Positions 1-15,300 of a stretch of DNA of 64,000 bases are shown here, piece by piece. The notes under the pieces were generated by a model. It did not search any database, was not told the origin of the DNA, and worked only from the letters and a program-made list of their open reading frames with translations. Within the stretch, counting starts at the first letter, position 1; the number at the start of each line of letters is the position of its first letter. This stretch comes from Nematostella vectensis (Eukaryota > Cnidaria > Anthozoa > Actiniaria > Edwardsiidae): positions 16,181,888-16,245,887 of the forward strand of contig NC_064041.1 in the NCBI RefSeq assembly GCF_932526225.1. Reading direction: 5' to 3'. The position numbers and the translations under genes are program-made.

Positions 1-327
1 TCGGTGTTCTCTTTCGTAGGCGGATATCCTCTTTCTTCAACCAAATCCTCTCGGTATCATCAAGCTCCACTAGAAACCAGATCCCGACCGCGTTCCGAAT
101 ACTTCCCGACGCGTACACGGGCCCTCCGTCTCGCTGAGTGAGGGCTATAACGGGTGTTGCGAGCAGGAGATCCTTCACCTCTGGAACATTGTCGGCTACG
201 AGTTCGGCCGGGATGTCGCGGTTGAATTCTTGTGGTTTGTTTTTCGGAAAGTTCGGTTCGTGTTCGCTCGGCATCACTCGGACCGTGTCGGTACTGATGT
301 GCGTCACGTGACCATGGTAGAATATAG
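1..327 (-). CDS. Partial exon, possible tudor-like fold, phase-compatible with the F5/8C exon
   Basis: The minus-strand frame is open from an acceptor (ACAAATTAG) at 328-330 to the window edge, about 108 codons. The exon begins in phase 1, which fits the phase-1 donor of the exon at 912-1074, so it may be the next exon of the sushi gene. Residues near the window edge read WFLVELDDTERIWLKKEDIR, resembling the strand pattern of tudor-like or DUF4537-type domains (V-x-F/L-D-D ... W-V ... D-I). Such domains are normally intracellular, so it may instead belong to a separate neighbouring gene. Family assignment is tentative. Confidence 0.45.
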
Positions 328-3300
328 CTAATTTGTGGACAGTAAACCAGCGCGCAAATACAGAGGCTCCACGTACGAGGCATTCTGGGGAAAACAAACA
401 TGGGTACAAGAATGACTTTAAAACACGTATCCTCACAAGCAAATATGTCAAAGAGATGGATACAAGATTGGCATAAAACAAGTATAAGAGATGATCTTTA
501 CGCGCATACGAGGAAGTTTGTCAAATCTTGGTACACGGTTTACTTTACAACAAGTAAGGAGTGTAGCTAGTTATCCTTAAACGCCCACAAGACAATCTAG
601 CAATAGATAGTTTGAAATTTGACTTAACAATACGCACAATTATCGTTTGGTACAACGAACCGGTCTCCTTTTTTTTTCTCATTAAGGATAATTATCACAG
701 GAACGCAAGGGAAAAGGCAAAAGAACGCGACTACTTGATTTTCTTGCGCCTGTCTTTGAACGATTCTCACTTGCGCTGCGCTTGCGGTTGGAACTTTGCG
801 GTCTTAAGAGATGGAGCACTGCAAGTTTTACTAAAATCTTGAAGCTCACAATAGATTTCCTGTCTGAAGAGACGAGATAAAACATGAAAAACTGCTGAAA
901 GATTCTCATACCTGAATAAAAAGAACAACCGTAGAATTCGGCCCTGAGACAGACAGTCGAGCCAATGAACTCTTTGATCTCCTGGTGTCGATAGATGCGA
1001 ACTTTTTGAGCGATTATCGTCGGCTTCAGCTCATGTCTCACCACCGTGTTACGATTTTCATTACCGCGGAATACCTGCACAATAAACAAGGGAGAATGTG
1101 GTAATGAATTGATGTCGTGATCCAATTTACAATGCGACAGGTCTGTACAATCCCTAACGCCTAGACTGGTTCATCTGCATCCTTAGCAAATTTTTTTGGC
1201 TTGTCTTGCGCCCTTTCCTGTCCATTTGTAAACCACAGCCTATGGTGTAGCGCAGCCATCTCTACCAGTGGTCTCACCTTTATCGCCTTGTCCTGCCTAT
1301 ATGTGAACCAGTAATAGCCCATGGTGTAGCGCAGCCATCCCTACTAATGGTCTCACCTTTATCGCCTTGTCCTGTCTATATGTGAACCATTAATAGCCCA
1401 TGGTGTAGCGCACCCAACTCTACTAATGGTCTCACCTTTATCGCCTTGTCCTGCCTATACGTGAACCAGTAATAGCCCATGGTGTAGCGCAGCCAGTACT
1501 TGTTCACCCATTTGTACTCCTTAGGGTGTCCCTGTGTCGCTATGCCCGTGATCTCCACGTGCCGTCCAAAGTCCACCTGGAGGTACTTGGCGAACTCACT
1601 GCGCGCAGAGCACCAGGCGCTGTTCGAGTTCAGACGAGCGTGCTTAGCGGCGTGACGACTGTCACGCTCTGATGACGCGCTCAGCAGATGGTCGGCGATT
1701 GAGTGACGTTCCATTCCTAACGGGCGTCTGCACGCTGAAAAAATCAAATCAAATTAGGTCTCCTTTTGGTACAAGAGGAACAAATACAAAACAAAGTCCA
1801 AACTAAACATAGCTAGCGTTATTCCTATTGGTATCCGTTTCGTGTGTTGGATCTTCTCGTTTGACAGAGTGCATCTGCCAAATGTTAGGGTGAGGAGTAA
1901 CCGAGCACCTATCAGAGCTCGTGTACTATCTCCTCCTAACCGATGTATTCTGGGTTCCTATTGGACCAGCTCCCAGGAACCGAGCACATATCATAGCGCG
2001 TGTACTATCTCCTTCTTACCAATGCATTCTGGGTTCCTATTGGACCAGCTACCCGTAACCGTGCAGCGCCGGTAGCTGTACCCTCTGTGGGCGTGACCGT
2101 CAAGACAGTGGTAAAACACGTAGTTGTTGAAGGTGTGGTTGGTGTTAAGCTTGAGGCTATTTCTTGGTGTTCCAGGGTCTCCACAGTCTAGCACTGTTAA
2201 AAAAAAAGCATATAATATCAGCGGTGGGGCCGAAGACAATATTTTCCCTTACATTTGATTTTTTCCCACGCGAATTTCTCTCTCGCTGTTACGTCAATAA
2301 AATGCGCATCGAATTAGGTGTTTATGTTGGAATGCAACCCAGAGAAAAAAATATTACATGCCCTCCATAAGACTCAAACTCTCTCTGGGCGTTTTGTTTT
2401 AAAAAAATACCAGCAGTAACAGAGATGGCACGGGGAGATGGCAAGAGAAAAATTATATATAGCGTTTGTCTTTGCACTTTCTCTGGCCAGCCTTGCCCCT
2501 AGATCCACTCCTGATAATACCTTTCCATCATTTCCTTTTATTATTGATTACAACGGTCTATTTCGGATTCTTTATTGACGATATTTGATTGAAAATATCT
2601 CGATTACTCGCATGAGTAATGACTCGATGATGAAAATAGATGGCTGGTGCGAGCCGAAAATGCTTGGAGAAGGTGCCGTGATTGGCCTTCTAAACAATAC
2701 TTACGGTAACATCTGGGCTGGGTTCCGCTCCACTTTCCGTTTTCCTGGCAAACACGGACTGGCGACCCTGCAAGGCGCATGCCCTTCTCGTACGGACACG
2801 TGAAGGTGTACCGCTGACTAAAGGTTGTACCAGTACTGCTGGCGCTTCCCCCTCGAGCTGGTAGAGGCAGCGGACCACAAGGCACCGCTAAGATATTTAC
2901 ACGAAAGTATTAAGACGGCTGTCAATGTGTAATTTCTATTTAACGAAAAAAGTCCTTATTCCATTACCGCTGTGCACACAAGCCTAGTGAAAAACTTACG
3001 ATTACAGGTAAATTCCACTTTGCTCCAGGATTTGTTGCACTTGATGACCGGTATTCCAACCAGAAAGTAGCCATTATAGCAAGAGAAGTAAACCATATCA
3101 CCCTCGAGATACCGACCGACCTTGCCACGCGGGAATGTGATGTAGGCGTGCGGGGGCATGGCGGGCGGGTCACACATCGGCGCTGTCAATCGACACAATA
3201 CACATGTGTACAGTCATGTGACACATCATTTGTAACATTGTATAAATAAACACAATGTGAAACACATGACACATGTACAGTCGAGTGACATCATTTGTAA

Positions 3301-6300
3301 CATTGTATTAATAAACACAATGTGAAACACACATGACACATGTACAGTCATGTGACACATCATTTGTAACATTGTATTAATAAACACAATGTGAAACACA
3401 CATGACACATGTACAGTCATGTGACACATCATTTGTAACATTGTATTAATAAACACAATGTGTAACACACATGACAAATGTACAGTCAAGTGACACATCA
3501 TTTGTAACATTGTATTAATAAACACAATGTGAAACACACATGACACATGTACAGTCAAGTGACACATCATTTGTAACATTGTATTAATAAACACAATGTG
3601 AAACACACATGACACATGTACAGTCAAGTGACACATCATTTGTAACATTGTATTAATAAACACAATGTGAAACACACAAGACACATGTATAGTCGAGTGA
3701 CATCATTTGTAACATTGTATTAATGAACACAATGTGAAACACACATGACACATGTATAGTCGAGTGACACATCATTTATAACATTGTATTAATAAACACA
3801 ATGTGAAACACACATGACACGTACAGTAATGTGACACATCATTTGTAACATTGTATTAATAAACACAATGTGTAACACACATGACACATGTACAGTCATG
3901 TGACACATCATTTGTAACATTGTATTAATAAACACAATGTGAAACACACATGACACATGTACAGTCATGTGACACATCATTTGTAACATTGTATTAATAA
4001 ACACAATTTGAAACACACATGACACATGTACAGTCAAGTGACATCATTTGTAACATTGTATTAATAAACACAATGTGAAACACATGACACATGTACAGTC
4101 GAGTGACATCATTTGTAACATTGTATTAATAAACACAATGTGAAACACACATGACACATGTACAGTCATGTGACACATCATTTGTAACATTGTATTAATA
4201 AACACAATGTGAAACACACATGACACATGTACAGTCATGTGACACATCATTTGTAACATTGTATTAATAAACACAATGTGAAACACACAAGACACATGTA
4301 TAGTCGAGTGACATCATTTGTAACATTGTATTAATGAACACAATGTGAAACACACATGACACATGTATAGTCGAGTGACACATCATTTATAACATTGTAT
4401 TAATAAACACAATGTGAAACACACATGACACGTACAGTAATGTGACACATCATTTGTAACATTGTATTAATAAACACAATGTGTAACACACATGACACAT
4501 GTACAGTCATGTGACACATCATTTGTAACATTGTATTAATAAACACAATGTGAAACACACATGACACATGTACAGTCATGTGACACATCATTTGTAACAT
4601 TGTAATAATGAACACAATGTGAAACACACATGACACATGTACAGTCAAGTGACACATCATTTGTAACATTGTATTAATAAACACAATGTGAAACACACAA
4701 GACACATGTATAGTCGAGTGACATCATTTGTAACATTGTATTAATAAACACAATGTGAAACACACATGACACACGTACAGTCAAGTGACACATCATTTGT
4801 AACATTGTATTAATGAACACAATGTGAAACACACATGACACATGTACAGTCATGTGACACATCATTTGTAACATTGTATTAATAAACACAATGTGAAACA
4901 CACATGACACATGTACAGTCATGTGACACATCATTTGTAACATTGTATTAATAAACACAATGTGAAACACACATGACACATGTACAGTCAAGTGACATCA
5001 TTTGTAACATTGTATTAATAAACACAATGTGAAACACACATGACACATGTACAGTCGAGTGACACATCATTTGTAACATTGTATTAATAAACACAATGTG
5101 AAACACACATGACACATGTACAGTCATGTGACACATCATTTGTAACATTGTATTAATAAACACAATGTGAAACACACATGACACATGTACAGTCAAGTGA
5201 CATCATTTGTAACATTGTATTAATAAACACAATGTGAAACACACATGACACATGTATAGTCGAGTGACATCATTTGTAACATTGTATTAATAAACACAAT
5301 GTGAAACACACATGACACATGTACAGTCAAGTGACATCATTTGTAACATTGTATTAATAAACACAATGTGAAACACACATGACACATGTATAGTCGAGTG
5401 ACACATCATTTGTAACATTGTATTAATAAACACAATGTGAAACACACATGACACATGTACAGTCATGTGACACATCATTTGTAACATTGTATTAATAAAC
5501 ACAATGTGAAACACACAAGACACATGTATAGTCGAGTGACACATCATTTGTAACATTGTATTAATAAACACAATGTGAAACACACATGACACATGTACAG
5601 TCAAGTGACATCATTTGTAACATTGTATTAATGAACACAATGTGAAACACACATGACACATGTATAGTCGAGTGACACATCATTTATAACATTGTATTAA
5701 TAAACACAATGTGAAACACACATGACACATGTACAGTCAAGTGACATATCATTTGTAACATTGTATTAATAAACACAATGTGAAACACACATGACACGTA
5801 CAGTAATGTGACACATCATTTGTAACATTGTATTAATAAACACAATGTGAAACACACATGACACATGTATAGTCGAGTGACACATCATTTGTAACATTGT
5901 ATTAATAAACACAATGTGAAACACACATGACACATGTACAGTCAAGTGACACATCATTTGTAACATTGTATTAATAAACACAATGTGAAACACACATGAC
6001 ACATGTACAGTCAAGTGACATATCATTTGTAATATTGTATTAATAAACACAATGTGTAACACACATGACACATGTACAGTCATGTGACACATCATTTGTA
6101 ACATTGTATTAATAAACACAATGTGAAACACATGACACATGTACAGTCAAGTGACACCATTTGTAACATTGTTATACATAAGTCATGTGACACATCATTT
6201 GTAACAACAATGTGAAACACATGTAAAACACATATGTACATGTAAACATGTGTAATAGTGTAAAGCTAAACAAATGTTACTCCCAAATGTAATCTGTAAT

Positions 6301-9300
6301 TACTCATAATTTTTCATATTCAAAACCCCTCGCACGGCAGTGCCTTGCGGTCTAGGTTCATAAGCTTGAGCCCTCTCCGTGTTTTAGGAAATAGCTGTAC
6401 GCCTACCTGCGCACCGGAAGTTGGCCTCGGTCCAGTTCCCGTACTTGCAGATCTGCACGGGCGCGCCGACCATCAGGTATCCCGGCTTGCAGCTGTAGTA
6501 GACATAGTCCTCTAGCTCGTACGAGTCCCTATCGGGCGTGGTGAGGTATGAGTTGGGCGGGATGTGCGGCCTCTTGCACGTAGTGGCTGAAGACAGAAAG
6601 CAATGGGTCAAAGAAGATACTTACGCACGCAGGCCTGCGGTCGGCTAATACTCACATGCATGTCTGTGATTGGCTTATAGTCACGCACGCAGACTATTGG
6701 CTAATATTCACGAACGAAGACGTATCATTGGCTAATACTAACACGCAGGCCTGTGATTGGCTAATACTCTTGCACGAAAGTAGGTGATTGGGTAAAACTC
6801 TAACACGATGGCACACCCAGGCTTGTAATTGGCTAATACCCGAGCATGAAGGTTTGGATTGGATAATATTCCCACACCCAGGCCTATCATTGGCTAATAC
6901 TCACGCACGCAGGCGATTGGCTTGCCACTCCAAGTGCCGTTTGGTTGACAGACTCTTTTGTTAGGGCCAGTGGAGGAAAAGAACCCGAGGTTACACCGCT
7001 CCGTGATGGAGTTTGGGTAAACAGTGAGAAAGCCGACAAGGTGTCCGTCTGAGGGCGTGTCTAGCGGACCGCAGTCAACGGCTACAATAAAACAAGAATG
7101 GTATCAGACTCGCGTGATAATGCTACTTTGTTCTTGTCTTAATAACCTACCGTTACAAATGACGTCCACACCGCTCCAGATTCCTGTCGCGAGGCAACGT
7201 CTTTTTGCCGGACCAATAAGATAGAAGCCCTTATCGCAATTAAAGGTCACGTGATTAGGGAAGACAGTCCGCTGACCAGTCATGGAACCATTGGTTGGCG
7301 CAGCTAGAGGACCACAGTCGACGGCTTTTCAACAAATAAAAAGGGTCATTGCAAAATGTATTTCATTGCATTTTGAATTTCATATAATTCGAAGAGCATT
7401 TACGCGTTCTTTGCGTTATTTTCGTTCATCGTTGTACACCTTTTTCCTAGATTGTAGTTTATTACAGAGCACTAGTAAAATCTTGATCAAGGTAAATCAT
7501 ATCTGGAAATTACTGAATTGCCGCGTAGACCATGCATTAACTGCCATAGACATGCAGAGACAATTATTATCGCTTATGAATACACTAAAACAAATCGCCT
7601 GTAATATTATCGCGGTATAGCCATGCTAAGCCACGGCTTAGGGATCGTTCGACTAGGAACACTTAAGGAATGTCGATCAGGCGCTTCTTTGGTATTGTTT
7701 ATTTTTGTACAAACACAACAAAAACTATCCACGATTGTAGTCTGGTACTTTACTGACAATGTCTAATTTAACATTTGTCGGTTACTCGCTTGAATCAGCC
7801 AAAGCAATCGTAATATGGCGATCGTGACGTGGCAATCGTGGCGTGGCAATCGTAACATGGCAATCGTAACATGGCTCATACAAATAATGGAACATGCAGG
7901 TACCTCAAGACCCATTGTTTTCAAGCCCTTAGTCACTTGACCGCCAATTAAAAGAGGATTTTCGTGGTTCTTTCAGATTTTAGCCTATCAAATTCTGTTC
8001 CGTAAACGATCACATGTATATATCAGCGATAGCCATGTCGAGACACCATGCTGTAGCATGACCTGACGCAAACACGTGACCCTGGACCCATGCAATTAAC
8101 GCACTTCATGCAAACACGTGACCTTATGAATACGCGTGACCTCAGCAAACACGTGACTTCATGCAAACACGTGACCCATGCAAGCACTGGAAGTGAGGCC
8201 TCGCCAGCTGTCACGTATGTGTGTCACGTGGTTAGTCACGTCACGTGGTCTGTCGCGTGATAGGTGTCCATGCAGAGGCGTCTCGGTGAGTATGTACCTT
8301 GGCACAGTGTCAACACCCCGCTCCACAGACCGCTAGCAAGGCAATACCGTACGGGCGAGCCGCTTAACAAAAAGCCAGTGTCACACACAAAGGATATGTT
8401 GTTTGGGAAGACCGTGAGATTACCCACGGTCCGGCCATTGAGTGGAATAGGGAGCCTGCCACAATCTACAGCTGAAGGAGAGCAACAGACGGACAGACAC
8501 ATCATAGAAAACACACACATCAATCAATGGTTGTCGTGTTTCTAAATGGTTTACATGGAAGTACACAGTTCTAGGGCGTTAGAAAACGAATAATGATTGA
8601 AGCGGACCCCAATTACGGTATGTAAGACAGAATATACTCCCTGATAAGGAATTGACCGAGCAAGCTAGAAAAACGACAGTTTTCAAAACAAGATTGATTG
8701 ATATGCAAAGCAAACAAGAGACAGGAGTGGAGTGTTAAGGCAGACCACAGGCAGACCATCGTGATGACAGGAGTGGAGTGTTAGGCAGACCACAGGCAGA
8801 CCATCGTGATGACAGGAGTGGAGTGTTAAGGCAGACCACAGGCAGACCACCGTGATGACAGGAGTGGAGTGTTAAGGCAGACCACAGGCAGACCATCCTG
8901 GTGACAGGAGTGGAGTGTTAAGGCAGACCACAGGCAGACCATCGTGATGACAGGAGTGGAGTGTTAAGGCAGACCACAGGCAGACCATCGTGATGACAGG
9001 AGTGGAGTGTTAAGGCAGACCACAGGCAGGCCATCGTGATGACAGGAGTGGAGTGTTTTTATATTAGCATCTCTTTTTGTCGCGCGATATTAGCAGCAGC
9101 TTTGGATCAGTACGCAGCTCTTACAAGCTGCAATTTGATTGGGCAAATGAACAATATCCGCACCTCGACACAAAGAACGAGAAGAATAGAGACAAAAGAA
9201 CTCCTTTGTAGAACAAAGATAATAGGAGACAAAGCAGCTGCGTCAAAATTGCCTCGGGATTGCTATGAAATCGCCTGGGAATTGCCATGAAATCGCGGTA

Positions 9301-12300
9301 GGCTAGTTACACGCGATAAAACCGCCACAGCAATCGCAGTTCGTGTTGAGCGACAAAAAAAACCTGTTAGATTAAGTATAGCTTAATAGAGCACGATGAC
9401 TAAAATGTACTTCCATAGAATAGCCCTGCGATGTAAGGGTTTTAACGCTTAAATTTTAAAGTTTAACGATTTTTCCTACAAGAATAGAAAGCCAAAGCAG
9501 AGAGTTTATCCTTGACAGCCAAAAGTTCGCTAAGCTTCCGGCGTTAGCCATTTGACAAGGTGCAATTACAGGCTTACGTTAACGTCATGGTTGCTTTCAA
9601 GCTCAGTACTGACCTTGGCATTTAGTAACCTCGCCACTCCACGTCCCGTTTGATTGACAGTTTCTCTTGGAAGAACCAATCAGATTAAAGCCCTCTTGGC
9701 ACCGGAAGTGAACCGTGCTTGGAAAGATAGTTAAATCGCCTATCATGGAGCCATTCATTGGCTTTAACAAGGGACCACAGTCAACAGCTGAGGAAAGGCA
9801 AACAAAGAATATAATATATATACTGAGGATTTCGCATTTCTAAGTTTTGTTCTTACCCTGACAACTCGCCCGAGTCCCGCTCCACCGCCCGCTTGGCTGG
9901 CAAACTCTGACGTCAGAGCCCCGCAAGAGGAAGCCCTCGTCACAGGTGACCTTGACCTTGTTGGGGAAGTACGTGCGGGAGCCTTGTATTGACCCGTTTA
10001 CTGGCGAAGCAAGGGGCCCACACTCCACCGCTGTGTTGAGATGGTCAACATAATTTGTAGCTTCTATAGACGCCCTCTATCTATACTTAAGGCTCATTAG
10101 AAGCATGCGCAACAAACGTTATTCATCTATTCTCACTGTAAGAGCGCATGTGGATTTTCTTGCGCTTGTGTTTGATCCCTTCTCCCTTTCTATCCTGTTG
10201 CGCTTGTGTTTGATATTCTCACTTGTGTTGCGCTTGTGTTTGACCGATTCTCACTTGTGTTGCGCTTGTGTTTGACCGATTCTCCCTTGTGTTGCTCTTG
10301 TGTTTGACTGATTCTCACTTGTGTTGCGCTTGTGTTTGATATTCTCACTTGTGTTGCGCTTGTGTTTGACCGATTCTCACTTGTGTTGCGCTTGTGTTTG
10401 ACCGATTCTCCCTTGTGTTGCTCTTGTGTTTGACTGATTCTCACTTGTGTTGCGCTTGTGTTTGACCGATTCTCCCTTGTGTTGCTCTTGTGTTTGACTG
10501 ATTCTCACTTGTGTTGCGCTTGTGTTTGATATTCTCACTTGTGTTGCGCTTGTGTTTGACCGATTCTCACTTGTGTTGCGCTTGTGTTTGACCGATTCTC
10601 ACTTGTGTTGCGCTTGTGTTTGACAAATTTTCTCTTATGTTGCGCTTGAGCCTGCGAATCTATTTGCGCTCTTTTCTAAATGCACCATGCATTTTTATAG
10701 GCATTATAGCTAGTATCCAAGTGTAAATAACCGAGAGACACGCCTCACTCAGCAACATGTACATTAAATGGTACAGCTTCCATTCCATTCCATACCATTC
10801 ATTCCCATTTCATTCCATTTCAATTCCCATTCCATTCAATTTCCATCCCATTCTATTTCCCTTTTGAGGTACATTTACGTATAGATGAGCTTCCGAGGAT
10901 TTCTTACCTTGGCATGTTGTTATCGATCCATTCCATTTCCCTTTTGAGGTACATTTACGTATAGATGAACCAAGCAGATTGAATCCCTTGTCGCAGCTGA
11001 ACTTGACGACGTTCGGGAACACGGTGAAACGTCCAGATGCTGAGCCATTCATTGGTGGAGAAAGCGGACCGCAGTCAACGGCTGATAATGGAGAGAAAAT
11101 ACGTGAGGATGATTGGTGGAAAACACGAACCTCGAGTCAGTATGAGGATAAATGCCAGTGTATACCTTGACACCTTGTGTTTGTCCCGCTCCACGTCCTG
11201 TTCGCCTGACACGCCCTGACCGCTGACCCTCGTAGAAGGAACCCCTCGTCGCACGTGAAGGACACGTGGTTGGGGTAGTAGGTCAGTGAGCCCGTCATAG
11301 AGCCGTTCAGCGGCTTGACAAGAGGACCGCAGTCGACAGCTAAACCGAGAACGAATAGGAGCAGAAATTAGATAAACTATCGATTCGCTCGAGTTATGGT
11401 CCTGCAAAATACCAAACGACACAATTAAAAAATTCTGAGCAACTCGCGAATAGTTCAGAGTCGCTCACGAATATAATGGAGTTGCTCACAAATAATCCCG
11501 AGTCAGAGAATTGTACCGAGTTGCTCACGGATATAACCGAGTCATCCACGAATAGTTCCGAGTCGCTCACGAATATTGTGGATAGTACCGAATAATTCAC
11601 GAATTGTACCGAGTTGCTCACGGATATAACCGAGTCATCCACGAATAGTTCCGAGTCGCTCACGAATATTGTGGATAGTACCGAATAATTCACGAATTGT
11701 ACCGAGCTGCTCACGGATATAACCGAGTCATCCACGAATAGTACAGAGTTGCCCACGAATATTGTGGATAGTACCGAATAATTCACGAATTGTACCGAGT
11801 TGCTCACGAATATAACCGAGTCATCCACGAATAGCACAGCGTTGCCCACGAATATTGTGGATAGTACCAAATAATTCACGAATTGTACCGAGTTGCTCAC
11901 GGATATAACCGAGTCATCCAAGAATAGTACAGAGTTGCCCACGAATATTGTGGATAGTACCGAATAATTCACGAATTGTACCGAGTTGCTCACGGATATA
12001 ACCGAGTCATCCACGAATAGTACAGCGTTGCCCACGAATATTGTGGATAGTACCGAATAATTCACGAATTGTACCGAGTTGCTCACGGATATAACCGAGT
12101 CATCCACGAATAGTACAGAGTTGCCCACGAATATTGTGGATAGTACCAAATAATTCACAAATAGTATCGAGTTGCTCACGAGAGACAAGGACATACCGTT
12201 GCACGATGTTACTGTTCCACTCCAAGCTCCTCGCGAAGTGCAACTTCTGACGGGTGAGCCAAACAGATCAAACCCTTCATCGCAACTGAAGGCGATGGTG

Positions 12301-15300
12301 TTGGGGAAAACGGTCAGGTTACCCGCAGATGACCCGTTCAGAGGCGTCTCTAGGGGGCCACAGTCAACAGCTGGTAAAGAATTAATGTATAGGTGTAAAA
12401 TTGAACTACAACTTCTTCTACATTTATGTTAATTCAGTTTTAACGAAAAATAGCATAACTATGAGGGTTTAACGCTAACGATATTTTTTTCTTTACAATG
12501 CGCGAGACAGAACACTAAGTGCTCTGGTCTAATTAAAACAACAAAACCTGAAACTGCGTGGCACGTGACTACGAATAGAGTGCGTGACTGAAAGAGTGCG
12601 TGACCGAATGATCTTTTATTCAATAGACCAATAGTCTTCATGGGTGTCTCCATGGGTAATCTCACCTTCACATCTCGTCTCTGCACCACTCCATCTCCTA
12701 TTTGCCTGGCACACCCTAAGGGCGGAGCCTCTCAGGAGGAATCCCTCATCACACTTGAACAACATCTTGTTGGGAAAGACAGTCAGGGCGCCTAGTCTGG
12801 AGCCGTTAGTGGGCGCGCGGAGAGGCCCACAGTCAACAGCTGTAAGAGGAAGAGGATTTATTCTTAACTTAAAGTGCATTTGATTACTTACATTACCCTG
12901 GCGATGTGGGAACATTAGTTGAATCGGACATTGCAATGAACATGTGGAAGAGGCTGAGGCGTCCGTATTTAACGTACTCAGAGCTCAGTGAAAGAAGGAG
13001 ATCAGCAAAAACACACACAGAGCCCTTCAGCAACGAAAATATTAATGTTGACAAGATTGTTGTAAATAATAGAAAAATGGGGTAACACCCACGAGTTAAA
13101 GGATACTCCCGATCTCTCACAAAACGTGTCACCTTGGCATGCTGTTATGGATCCATTCCATTTCCCTTTCGAGGTACATTTACGTATAGATGAGCCAAGC
13201 AGATCGAACCCCTCGTCGCAGCTGAACTTGATGATGTTCGGGAAAACGGTCAGGTTACCAACATAAGAGCCATTCATGGGTGGAGAAAGAGGACCACAGT
13301 CAACAGCTGATAGTAAAGACAGAAAATACATGAGTATGATTTGTGAAGAGCACGAGCCACGGGTCAGTATCGAAGCAGGTACTCCGAAATAACGAATGCT
13401 TTCCAAGTCAAGTAAACAGACATTCACGACATGATTCCCCATAGTGTCCCTAATAAGAAAAAGCGTGATGCCAATTGGGAAAAAAGTACGTCTCTCGAGA
13501 TCCGAGCAAATGCCGATCGTCCCAAGTACGTCAGGATTGCAAAACTATAAATATTGACGCAAATCAATACACTCAATAAACTGAGTTAAGGGCTCATAAC
13601 TGTTACCTTGACAACTAGTCCGCGTCCCATTCCACCTTTGGTTCGCCTGGCACGCCCTGACCTGAGAACCTCTCATCAGAAACCCCTTGTTACATTTAAA
13701 CCACACCTTGTTGGGGTAGTAAGTCAGAGAGCCTATCTTTGAGCCGTTAGTAGGCGCTGATAGAGGGCCGCAGTCAACAGCTAAAACAATTAAGAGAAAT
13801 TAAAGAGAGAGAGAGATTGAGAGACTAAACAGACGAACAGCGACGGACGGCTTAGGATGTTTCATTGAACAATGGTGAACAGTGGTACTTACGTCATACG
13901 CACTAGCAGTTGTGTAATATTCTATCTTCATAACACCCTGTCCATGGTGTCAATGATAACTAATGCATATTCTCGCCGACGATAGCTGTCGCTGGTCCCA
14001 ATTTCAGGATATTAACACCCACCTTTACACGAGGTCGACGAACCGTCCCACCTTCCTTCTGAAGTACACTTTCTAAGAGATGAGCCAAGCAGATCGAAGC
14101 CTTCATCGCAGCTGAATGAGATCACACTTGGGTAGACCGTGAGAGCTCCTATCATTGATCCATTTACAGGTGCATTCAGACGACCGCAATCAACGGCTAG
14201 AAAAAAGAGAGGTTCTCATTATCACCAGTAACAGCCACATCGAAAGTCATCCAATACAAAGATCCACAAAGGTATATCTGTTAGGGCACATTTACACAAA
14301 TATCATTTCATATTTTACGTAGGTATCATTTGGTATTTTCTTCAGAAAAATAAATGGGTGGACATATTATACGCCATTGATACACACTGATAGGGACTAC
14401 ACACTGATAGGGACTACACACTGATTGGGACTACACACTGATAGGGACTACACACTGATAGGGACTACACATTGATAGGGACTACACATTGATAGGGACT
14501 ACACACTGATAGGGACTACACACTGATAGGGACTACACACTGATAGGGACTACACACTGATAGGGACTACACATTGATAGGGACTACACATTGATAGGGA
14601 CTACACACTGATAGGGACTACACACTGATAGGGACTACACACTGATAGGGACTACACATTGATAGGGACTACACGCTGATAGGGACTACACACTGATAGG
14701 GACTACACACTAATAGGGACTACACAGTGAACTAAGATGTGTTTCTATTATTATACAAAGCGTGCGTCGAGGCCTTAACCGCGTATTGGTCAATCCATCC
14801 ATCAATATTCAAGTAATCATCGTTACACAGAAGGCACCCCAAGATGCTTATCGTGCAAGTACTTACCTTTCGTAGTGACCCTTACCTTGGCATGTAGTCG
14901 TCTCCCCGCTCCACGCCCTGTTAGCCTGGCACACTCTGGTGGATGACCCTTTGAGGGTGAAACCTTTATCGCATCTGAAGGTGATCTTGTTGGGAAAGAA
15001 AGTACGTGATCCTTCCATGGAGCCGTTCCTTGGCGAGGGGAGAGGTCCACAGTCAACAGCTACCAGAGGAACTTGTATGTTATTCTTTAAGATTTTGTTG
15101 CTGTTGATGATGATGATGATGATGATGATGATAATGATGATTATGATATTGATGATGATGACGATGAGGATGTTGTTGCTGATCAATTTGATGATGATGA
15201 TGATGACAGTATAACGAAGATAAAGATGATCATAATAAAGAAAATATGATGACAATGAAGATGACGAAAATTATGAGAATGCTGCAAATGATGACGATTA

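Noticed and set aside
60-401. 113-codon minus ORF starting MFVFPRMPRTWS
   Set aside because: A different frame of the same strand is open to the window edge with a better acceptor and protein-like composition.
3226-6140. Series of minus-strand ORFs with repeated MCHMTVHVSCVFHIVFINTM text
   Set aside because: Translation of a 67-69 bp minisatellite; the ORFs break wherever a 67-bp unit occurs.
11394-12194. 266-codon minus ORF rich in Val, Ser and Phe
   Set aside because: Product of the 93-bp intronic repeat; the adjoining CCP40 and CCP41 exons are in normal splice context around it.
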